Source: Galeruca laticollis (taxonomy: Eukaryota; Arthropoda; Insecta; Coleoptera; Chrysomelidae). Taken from it: DNA of 64,000 nucleotides. The translations under genes and the position numbers were made by a program. This document shows, piece after piece, positions 55,772-64,000 of the stretch. A model generated the notes under the pieces. It was not told the DNA's origin and ran no database searches. It was given only the letters and a program-made list of their open reading frames with translations. The DNA is taken from positions 227,810,122 to 227,874,121 of the forward strand of contig OY998175.1 in NCBI GenBank assembly GCA_963921935.1. Direction: 5' to 3'. How positions within the stretch are numbered: position 1 is the first letter of the stretch; each line of letters starts with the position of its first letter.

Positions 55772-56013
55772 GAAATTAACTGTCTCGACTCTTACTTCGT
55801 GGAATCTGCTCATATTAGTGTTTTAATTGAAACTCACGGTTTCTAGTTAATTCCACAATATAATAAAATATTGAAAATACTAAAAAATTGACAACTTCTG
55901 TCATTTTGACGATGATATTGATTTTTCGAAACAATTGTCAATTTTTTAGTATTTTCAATAACTTTTATTATATTGTGGAATTAACTAGAAACCGTGAGTT
56001 TCAATTAAAACAC
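55772..56013 (+). mobile_element. Mini foldback derived from PLE-A 3' ends (copy f3)
   Basis: A 242-bp insertion flanked by TTTATTGTTTAT (55760-55771) and TTTATTGTATAT (56014-56025). Tail on the left (TGAAATTAACTGTCTCGACTC), then the inverted arm to about 55890 and the direct arm 55896-56013, with the hammerhead-like motif (GACGATGATATTG...TCGAAAC) in the direct arm only. Confidence 0.9.
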
Positions 56014-56025
56014 TTTATTGTATAT

Positions 56026-57445
56026 GTTGTCGATTCGCTAATTGCATAATTAACTACAACTACAGTCCAATGTCTTTAGAGCTAACAAATACAAACTACA
56101 GTAGCAGCAACACCTATTTGAGAAAAAAAATGCAACTAAGCACCGTTAAATTCAAAAAGAGCATTTTTGAATGTGAATTAGAAGAAGAACGAACTAAAAC
56201 TTATCTTAGTTTCCAATAAACATAAAAATGAGGGAAAAAATTGAGGCAATAACGACTGAAGACAGAACTATTATCAGTACAACGAAAATGACCGAAAATC
56301 TTACCCCATGGTAACAGAAAGAAATTCTGAACCTTGATTCTGATTCCTAAACGATCAGGAATACTATTAAACGATAAAATATGGATCCAACTAGATAAAA
56401 AATGATTCTATCTAAGTGTGTAAAACTCAACAAAAGATGTATGAGATACAAAACGATTTGGGAAAGTTGAGCATAAGTATAGAATCAAAATACAACAAGG
56501 AGGACCCAAAATGTATCCTGACGATTGAAGCAAACTATCTGCTGGGAATGCAGCAAACAAACCTTTTATTTGGAAGTTATAAACTTGGTAGTAAGAACCT
56601 AATAGATGATTAGGATAATACGTTGAACGGTGTTTCTACGAGGTTAAGTCAAAAATATAAGTGTTAAAGAAGAATATTAAATATAAGAAAATAAATCATC
56701 TGTTGTAATATGGTAATTTCGATTGTTTATATTTATTTTATGATATCTGGTTAGCTATGAGAATATTTTTTTGTTATGTTGTTGATAGAAATGTAACTGT
56801 TTTATTCTGAAAGATTATTTTCTTTATTAAAATAAAAAGATATATTCACGTTTACCAGAAGTTTATGACGAACTAAGTTAGCTCAATATACGATATTCTG
56901 GAGAAATTACAACTTCATTGGGTTTTATTAAGATATATATTTGGAGAAAACTGTTATAACGGTGAAAAAACCTCGTTACAGGATTTCTTATGAAAAAAGT
57001 GACAGATATGTTAGAAATTAATGTACTATGTGCATGAATGAGCTCAGAGACATATTTCAGACCCAGAATTTTATAGTATAACATCTCAAAAGCCAAAATA
57101 TATATGTTTTATCAACAAAATTAAATAAAAGTTATGTTTGAATGTATTTGTCAATTTCGAGCTGAATTTTATATTTATATAGTTAAGTCACAGTCTTTGA
57201 AAGCAAAACTAAGTTATATTATTAATAATTACAGTCTAGTATATAAATATATCGCTTCAAACGCTTTTTTAGAATCTATGAATATTTGTCCTTGGACAAA
57301 AAAATCCTTTCAGAACAATTTTGATTTCAAATTTTTGGATCTCCCTCTTTTTAACTTTAATTTTTTCCTAAATTGATTTTTTTCCGTTTCATTTGATTTT
57401 TATTTTGAGGACTTTTTTTAAAAAAAGGTGGATAATTATATCTTG
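56026..57445. other. No recognisable gene
   Basis: AT-rich. ORFs of 65-80 codons (56416, 56878 minus, 57134) lack family motifs and look random. Confidence 0.55.
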
Positions 57446-57619
57446 TATACAGGGTGTAAAAAATAATTATTACATCTTAACATCGGATATCATCGTTAAC
57501 AGATAAAAATTAAATTTATTTGAATGTTTTGTGGTTAGGGCTAAGCTACTGCTTCAGTTTTTTTCTTTCTTTAAACGACGATTAAGCGTGGGTTAATATT
57601 TATCGTTTCACTCTGTATA
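57446..57619. repeat. Possible MITE with TATACAGGGTG ends
   Basis: TATACAGGGTGT at 57446 and the near-complement CACTCTGTATA at 57609 bound about 174 bp without ORFs. ACAGGGTG-type ends are common in insect short inverted-repeat elements. No clear target duplication beyond TATA. Confidence 0.4.
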
Positions 57620-58949
57620 TATTTATTATTTTATTAAGGATTATATGATAAACATGTCTTTCGTACATCACATTTTCGTAAGTAGTTTATAATTTAATAA
57701 CTATTATATTATCAACAAAGCACACATTTTTTTATACATTTAGTATCAGCAAACATGGGAAAATTTGATATTAGAAAGCAAATATAACAATTTTTTTATA
57801 TTCGAATTATTATTTCCAGCATAATGACACATACATCGCTTATTACCCACTAAACAAAAAACATAACAAGTCTTTTTTGTGATGTTCTTTTTAGAGACTT
57901 TTCGTGATGTTTATTTAAAACGTTAATAAGATATCTCCTAAATGTCTTAATTTTATTACCAACTCTATTAACATCCATGTCATGTAAATAAAACATACTT
58001 TTGATGTACACAATAACACTTGAATTCGCAGTTACATACACATCCTATGAACTTCTTTTTAGTAACTTCCTATAGGAAACATTCATACGATGTTAATTTG
58101 TGTACTTCTCACTAATCTCACATACAGAACGTTACTGTAATGTTACCAATTAACATGTTTCTATGATTATCACATGTTGCAGTTACTTTTACATGTTTCG
58201 AAATAATTTTTAGTAACATCCTACTATTACGTCTGTTCGATGTTAGTTCATAAAACTCTCAATAATATCTCATATTAAACATCACAGTAACATAAAAAAA
58301 GAAGAAAACAGAAGAGGAACTATCAAACGAAACAAACAATAGTTACCTGTGGAATGACATGCATGAAATGGCGGATGGTTTTCAGTTACGTGTTATATTT
58401 TATTTGCAGGAAGCACATATTTTGCAAGTAGTTGGTACTTGAATAAAGTGGTCTTCGTTTTCGTTAGGTCCTACTTAGCTACAGTTTCTATACGTAGTTA
58501 TAATTCTTGTTATAATGGACGAACAACAATTGTTATCGGTAAGAACCTATTCCAAAATCATAATTATTAAAACTTAATACTCATTCAATACTTTAATCGG
58601 CTATTATACATTGAAATTCCAGGTGGCGAAATTGTACACTAACATTATATAATAGAGTTTACAAAATAAAGGTTTTTTCAACTTTTAAAATATTTCATTT
58701 AGTAAGTATATTTTGAAAACGATTCACAATATTTCAAATCCTAGATATGCATTATACCCTACAAAAAACTTAATATTGCAATAGGGTAGATATTATTATT
58801 AATAATAAATCATGTTCATATGTTGGCAGAGATTTGAGTCTAGAAGAAAATATTTTCAATATTCAAGATGTTTAAGCTACTTACATAAATAAAATAAAAA
58901 AAATAAACGGTTTTAAAGATTAAAACTTTTCCGCATCTGTGGCCCTGAA
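57620..58949. other. Mostly featureless; candidate first exon at 58515
   Basis: Weakly duplicated sequence at 58090-58290 (CGATGTTA...CTCACAT units). At 58515-58538 ATGGACGAACAACAATTG... runs eight codons (MDEQQLLS) into GTAAGAA, a good 5' splice site. This could be a first coding exon on the plus strand, but no later exon is visible. Confidence 0.2.
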
Positions 58950-59665
58950 CAATATTCTATCATAAAATTGTTACTTGTATACACTTCGGGGGATGTATCG
59001 TGCTAACAAACCGAAATTTCTCCAAAAATAACTCGCTCTAGTCAACTGAAAATCAATAGGGTACATCTTTGGTGCAACTTGAACAATATTCAATCATAAA
59101 ATGGATCAATCGTATACTCTCTGGAGGCTGTATCGTGCTAATAAACTGAAAATTCTCCAAAAATGACAAAAATTTGGTATTTCAAGTACCATAACACTCG
59201 TTGTACTGGCTTAAGTGAGATGAATATCAATGAGGTTCATCTTTGAGACTCTGAAAAATATCCAATCATAAAATTGGTCACTTGTATATACTCCGGACGC
59301 TGTATCGTGTTAACAAACTGAAACTTCTCCAAAAGTGACAAAAATATCGTACTTAAAGTACTGTAGCACCTGTTGTATTGGCTCTGGTGAGCTGAAAATC
59401 AATAGTGTTCATCAGTGAGATGTCCTGAATAACATTTAATCATGAAATTAGTGACTTGTTGAACTCCGGAGGCTGTATCGTGCTAACAAACTAAAATTTC
59501 TCAAAATATGACAAAATGTCGTACTTCAAGTACCATAGCACCCGTTGTACTGGCTCTGGTGAGCTGAAAATCAATAGAGTCCATCTGTGACATGTCCTTA
59601 ACAATATTTCATCATAGAATTGCTGACTTATTGCACACCGGAGGCTGTATCGTGCTAACAAGACA
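58950..59665 (+). repeat. Tandem satellite, about 172-bp period, 4 copies
   Basis: The phrase TGTATCGTGCTAACAAAC (with small changes) recurs at 58994, 59129, 59301, 59474 and 59646: spacings 135, 172, 173 and 172 bp. The first unit is shorter because of an internal deletion. Each unit also holds CTCCAAAAATGACAAAA, GTACTTCAAGTAC and GAGCTGAAAATCAATAG. ORFs in it (for example 59491 minus) are incidental. Confidence 0.92.
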
Positions 59666-61130
59666 TGTAAGGAAAAGTGGCCGACGACAACGACGACGAA
59701 GACGACGACATACACACAAGATTTTTTTCCTTAAAACCGTTTTTTTGTGTTGTTGTTGATGGAAAACGTAAAAATAACTCAAATTTTCAGAATTCCAACT
59801 TTCTTTGGGGTAAACCAATACTTTTCTCGCATATTAGATAGGTTGTGCGGAAAAGTAACACATAGTTGGTAATTATTTAATGAAAGGGGAGTAACTATTT
59901 CAGATAGTCTGATACAAACATTGTATTAAACAGTACCAAAACTATTGAATCAACTATCTCTAGTTCTAGTTTTTGTAGTAGTAGTCTTAGTCTGTTTTGC
60001 AGGTTTAGAAAATTTTAACATTATTCTTGTGAACAATTAGAGACTATTCAAGACTTTAAAAACAGAAATTTCTGTTAAAAAGCTCATTTCCATTTGAAAA
60101 TTCACTGAATACAATAAATAAGCTGTAGTTGTCCCTTACAATGGTACCTATATTAATCTAGTTGAAGAATATGTAACTTATGATACTGAATGCTCCAGTC
60201 AACAAACAGCATTCAATTATTTATTATTGTAGAAACACAGCTATTGGATACAATTAATTATAAACTCATTTAACTTGATAATGTGTTCATATCTCTTCTT
60301 CATAAGTAGTTTTTTTTTGTATACAGTGTATTAATAATGCTTAGTTTTCATTAAGTTACAATTCCACGATGTTAATATACAATTCGTTCTAGGATGAAAA
60401 TAACAAGATGAGAATAGTATATTATTTTATTCAGAAAAGAAGTATGAATTTTCATAGCACACCTGAATTTACCTGCCAAGTGGAGTGAGGCATGTAATAG
60501 AAGGTGAATCATGACAAGTCACTTCTCAAAATAAAATATGTTATTATTCCTTTGAAGAACCCCGCATGTATCTTATGGAAAATGGGTCCCAGTCAATTGG
60601 CTGAAAATCAAGTTATTTGTAGTTTAGGATGATCGATCAAAGGTCTCCATGGGCACAATTTGATCTAAAGTATTTGTTTTATTAGCTGCTGTTCAGAACA
60701 CCTTTAAATGTTTCACATATAAGGATTTTGAAGTGTACATTCTGGAATGGTTGAGGCACTCGAAACAGCCACTCTTGCGTGAGAAAAAGTAACCGTAAGT
60801 AAACGATAGAATTTTCTTTAATCAGATTGGATTTCTGTTGATGTAACGTAACGTTTCTTTAAATCTTGATGGTGTAAAATTTAAACTTAATTAAACTTTA
60901 TTAATTCAGTTTCAAAGTATGTTACGTTATGGTAACTACAGATTAATATACCCTTTTTTATTTCTTGCTTTCACTGAATGCGTTCAATAGTTTCCACTTT
61001 CCAGACTTGCTATGTAATATGCTTACACAATTTTATTTTTTTTAGGTTAGATTCCTGGACAAGATATTTTTTTTTCTAATTTTGTACCTTTTTTCCAAAT
61101 TTACTGTGTTGTTCATTTATAGTTAATAAA
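59666..61130. other. No recognisable gene
   Basis: AT-rich DNA, with short GACGACGAC microsatellite near 59690. No conserved coding motif on either strand. Confidence 0.55.
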
Positions 61131-61140
61131 CGTTTTATAG

Positions 61141-61274
61141 TATATTACGTAACAAGAGTTGTAAGTGGCCTATTTCGCACGATATGAAAAAGTTTACGCA
61201 CGAAGCCGCGCAGCGGCGAGTGCATAAATTTCATGAGTGCGTAATGGGCTTACAACTCGTGTAACGTACTATAC
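61141..61274. repeat. Imperfect palindrome with 60-bp arms
   Basis: The left arm (ACGTAACAAGAGTTGTAAG...GCACGAAGCCGC) pairs with the right arm (GCGGCGAGTGC...CTTACAACTCGTGTAACGT) with a handful of mismatches and almost no loop. It is GC-richer than its surroundings. Confidence 0.75.
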
Positions 61275-61816
61275 TTTTTCTACGCCCATTCATTATCTTC
61301 CATTAAATACAAAATATCGCAATCATTTAAACTTTATTATAATAGTTGTTAATAACAATTGAACAATTATTGTAAATCGATTGTGCCTTATTATTTAATG
61401 GTGATGAACGGTTATTTATAATTGTATTATATTTTGTTCAAGAAATTGACAATATAAATGACATGACATTTATTTTCATAGCATGCTACTTAAGAAAACG
61501 TGTCCTATTTTTAAAGAAATTGCATAATGTGCTGCCTACATTTAGGGGCATCACTCTTTCAATCCTAAATATATCTCGCGAATGCTAAAAGTTCTTATGT
61601 TTTTTAATTGACTAAATTTGTGTAAATAGACCAAATATAGTCTTTCGTAAATAAAAATTTGATTGTAATTTAATTAAACCAAGAAGTTTCAATTTTCTTC
61701 TTAAAACGCACGTGTATGTTATGAGATCTCATTACGTACATGTTATTGTTAAATGTCATTTACAAGGAATGTTGACAGTGCGTTTTTTGACGTTTACAGA
61801 CATGGGCGTAGAAAAA
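61275..61816. repeat. Possible non-autonomous element bounded by 15-bp inverted ends
   Basis: TTTTTCTACGCCCAT (61275-61289) and its exact complement ATGGGCGTAGAAAAA (61802-61816) bound 542 bp of non-coding AT-rich DNA. No target duplication found. It may form one unit with the adjoining palindrome. Confidence 0.4.
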
Positions 61817-61952
61817 ATCCTTTATTGCTTTTTTGCTATTTTATTTCAAATGTACAAGATGAACAACTAAGAACGACTGTAGGCCACATCTCAGAAAATA
61901 ATCATGGTACAACAAAAAATTACCTTTAGGTAAGTGGTCCTGAAAAATTGCT

Positions 61953-62771
61953 GGAAAATATTTTGCTGTTTCTAAAATATCCGCTAGGGGTGGAATGAAC
62001 ACTCGAAAACATAATATTCCAAAAAAACATACTAAAGGTGTCCTAAAAATACAATTTTTGAAATCTTGATGAGATTATGAATCAATTTAATTGAGGAGAT
62101 TTTTTGCCATTATACTTCAAATAATGGGTTGGGGAAGGTTCAAACTTATGACCAAATTTATAACTTTTTTCGTTTTTTAACCGATATTAATGATTTTAGC
62201 TGTATTTAGAAGAGTTTTTCTGTTTAATAGGATGGATAACAAAATTAGATCATTTTGTATCCACTCGGAAATTTCAAATGTAAATTGAAGCATTTTTTTA
62301 ATTTTCATATCTGATATTGTGAATCTTATATCTTGGAATAGATTCCTATTTTTTTAACCCCTTTTCATCAGAATTTAAAGAATGCCTCATTACATTTGAA
62401 ATTTCCGAGAAAAATGGGAAAATTGTCGACTTTTTCACATAGCGTTGACAAAATTGTTCAATATCGTAATTGTTGTTAAGCATATCGTATTGAAGAGGAA
62501 AAACTCTTTTAAATGATGCCAAAAACATGGATATCGATTAAAAAATAGTGTTACGACATTTGTTTTTGGGTTGAACCTTCCCCCACCCCATACTTGAAGA
62601 ATAAGGACAAAAAGTCCCTAACTACATTCTTTCATAATCTCAACAATATATCGAAAATTGTATTTCTAGGATACCTGTAGTATGTCTTTTTTGGAGATAA
62701 CCACAGTATTATGTTTTTAAGTGTTCATTCCACCCCATAGCAGATATTTTAGGAACTCGAAAATATTTTCC
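61953..62771. repeat. Long foldback repeat, about 400-bp arms
   Basis: From GGAAAATATTTT (61953) the sequence is matched by the complement ending AAAATATTTTCC (62771). Matching blocks include GGTGGAATGAACACT, AACATACTA, GGGGAAGGTTCAA and CTCGGAAATTTCAAATGTAA. The arms meet near 62340 and differ by about 25 percent. The ORF at 62346 is incidental. Confidence 0.85.
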
Positions 62772-62772
62772 T

Positions 62773-63262
62773 ATATCTTCAACATCGATATTCGGATCAA
62801 GCTAAAAAGAGAGGTTTTTAACAAATGTGTTCTACCCGTTCTCACCTACGGTGCAAAGACTTCAACCCTGATCAAAGCATCGGCACGAAAACTAGAAAAA
62901 ACGCAACGTAGGATGGAACGAGCGATGCTGGGAATAAGCCTAAGAGACAGATTTTGAAACGAGAAGATTCCCAGAAGAACGGGTGTGGATGATGTTCTGG
63001 AGAGAATAACAAGAGCTAAGTGGAGAGGGGCAGGACATTTTGCAGAACCAACAACGGCAGGTGAACGAAGAGAATTCTGGAATCGCGGCCAAGAGCAAAT
63101 AAGCGAGGTCGAGGCCGACCTCCAACCAGATGGATCAATGACCTGCAAAGAGTACATACCAATTGAATAGCAGCCGCACAGGACAGAGAAATATGCAAAT
63201 GCCTTAGGGAGGCTTATGTTCAGCAATGGACGTTTCAGGGCTGAATGATGAGGATGATGATA
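62773..63262 (+). mobile_element. RTE/CR1-like LINE 3' end, C-terminus of ORF2
   Basis: Plus strand: IRIKLKREVFNKCVLPVLTY, GAKTSTLIKASARKLEKTQR, RMERAMLGISLRDRF-stop, then KIPRRTGVDDVLERITRAKW, RGAGHFAEPT and, after frame changes, sequence matching RWINDLQRVHTNW and EAYVQQWTFQG. It ends in a GATGATGAT-type tail at 63248. This is the standard C-terminal region of the same broad LINE group as the scrap at 18.6 kb. Multiple frameshifts. Confidence 0.8.
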
Positions 63263-63284
63263 ATTTACTACAGACATAGGTATC

Positions 63285-63830
63285 AATTATTGGTATATAA
63301 CTCACACGGAAGTCTTTACATTTCTGAATTCAGCAGAACCGATATTACTGTTTGTTGTGAAGAAATTTTCCACTATAAATCGCTCTTAAAACCAATAAAA
63401 AACAAGCAAATTCTCTCCCTCCACCTGTTTGTGGGTTCCAAAGATTTTATGAGATTAGGTGGTCGTTTGGCACACGCACCCATTCCTTTTGTATAAAAAC
63501 ATTCAATTCTTTTGCCATGTAGTGTCTCTTCTTCTTTGAACTTTGAACATCACAGGGTAAGTCACAGTCGAGCACAAAATGTTGTTTTCAAAAAGTCGGA
63601 ATAGACTTTGGCGCTCCTTTTTTAGTTAAATCCTCTCCTCAGCGTAAGACTCCTTTGTATAAAGCTCATTTATTGTTGTTTGTGTGTATGGTGACCGAAA
63701 CCATACAAATCGAATTAGTTTCTGACCTTCCTACAAATTCATTCAGAGCTTTACGTTTGTTTACTGTGACAACTGTACAAATTTGGACGGGCCTCATAAA
63801 CGCCAAAAAATCGGTCCTTTAATAAATAAT
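63285..63830 (+). pseudogene. BEL/Pao integrase fragment, decayed
   Basis: Reads IKNKQILSLHLFVGSKDFMR, LGGRLAHAPIPFV-stop-KHSILLP, the segment joining RNase H to integrase in Pao elements (usually ..RVGGRL..KHPILLP). Further on, in another frame, it reads VTETIQIELVSDLPTNSFRA and LRLFT, matching the integrase core around its first Asp and the following helix. Stops and frameshifts throughout. It may or may not belong to the BEL element at 53-55 kb. Confidence 0.65.
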
Positions 63831-63839
63831 GAAAAACAT

Positions 63840-63985
63840 TAAAATGAAATTGCAAAAAATCGTGGGATGACTGTGATTAGATCACCACCATATCATTGCG
63901 AACTAAACCCGATTGAACTGGTATAGGCACAGATAAAGGAATCTGGTATGGGTATAGATAAAGGAAGAAGTTTCAAGAAAAAATA
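63840..63985 (+). pseudogene. Tc1-like DDE transposase fragment
   Basis: The plus strand reads EIAKNRGMTVIRSPPYHCEL, NPIELV-stop-AQIKES. This is the third catalytic motif (PPYHC..NPIEL) of the same transposase group as the element at 6.4-9.0 kb, where the motif is changed and interrupted. Only about 35 codons remain. Confidence 0.7.
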
Positions 63986-64000
63986 ATTCTATTAAAATGA

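Noticed and set aside
59491..59818. Minus-strand ORFs beginning MYVVVFVVVVVG
   Set aside because: Built from a GACGACGAC microsatellite and satellite DNA; no motif.
1..64000. CRISPR arrays, rRNA genes, bacterial operons or defence systems
   Set aside because: No regularly spaced direct repeats with unique spacers, no rRNA-like blocks, no Shine-Dalgarno-led gene strings; all features are eukaryotic.
1..64000. tRNA-derived SINEs or tRNA genes
   Set aside because: No A-box/B-box pair at proper spacing was recognised by eye; a tRNAscan-SE run would be decisive.

Overview
This window looks like a transposon-dense stretch of a large, AT-rich arthropod genome, most likely an insect. The reasons are spliceosomal introns of about 57-64 bp, a THAP-domain gene, an I-clade LINE, Jockey- and RTE-type LINEs, BEL/Pao and Ty3/Gypsy LTR elements, Penelope-like elements (PLEs) with GIY-YIG endonucleases, (TA)n microsatellites and TTAGG-like units. 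I see nothing bacterial: no operons, CRISPR or rRNA. The only convincing host gene is the minus-strand THAP gene near 1.3-2.2 kb, and a LINE enters it inside its fourth exon. Nearly everything else is transposable element or unannotatable AT-rich DNA.

Layout. 0-1.34 kb: Jockey-like LINE (minus). 1.34-2.16 kb: THAP gene. 2.9-4.05 kb: a PLE fragment (PLE-D) between 286-bp inverted arms. 6.40-9.00 kb: a Tc1/mariner-superfamily transposon with TIRs, a TA duplication and an intron-bearing broken transposase. 9.2-24.9 kb: a Ty3/Gypsy element (minus, about 1.5-kb LTRs) that split a (TA)n array. Its gag carries a 5.3-kb PLE (PLE-A copy 1), and that PLE carries a 212-bp LINE 3' end. 24.9-27.1 kb: PLE-B. 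28.2-28.7 kb: decayed RTE reverse transcriptase. 29.6-36.4 kb: PLE-A copy 2, interrupted by PLE-C (31.6-34.7 kb). 37.2-43.05 kb: RTE-type LINE interrupted by a tandem/inverted repeat block and by a precise solo LTR. 43.7-44.2 kb: orphan LINE ORF1. 44.78-50.29 kb: nearly full-length I-clade LINE (minus) with a 13-bp duplication. 50.33-52.38 kb: PLE-A copy 3. 53.4-55.6 kb: internally deleted BEL/Pao element with a LINE 3' end inserted in it. 55.77-56.01 kb: a mini foldback PLE. 58.9-59.7 kb: 172-bp satellite. 61.1-62.8 kb: hairpin and foldback repeats. 62.8-64 kb: LINE 3' end, BEL/Pao integrase scrap and transposase scrap.

The most interesting theme is the Penelope biology. Four PLE families occur, mostly built as inverted copies of their own 3' ends. 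Tiny 196-282 bp foldbacks consist of nothing but two inverted 3' ends of PLE-A. Target duplications are about 12 bp in every resolvable case. A conserved hammerhead-like motif (CTGANGA, short hairpin, GAAA) lies near the ends of several families. In PLE-A copy 2 both opposed RT copies share the same active-site deletion, so both were probably copied from one dead RNA. All autonomous-type genes here carry stops, frameshifts or deletions; none looks functional as it stands.
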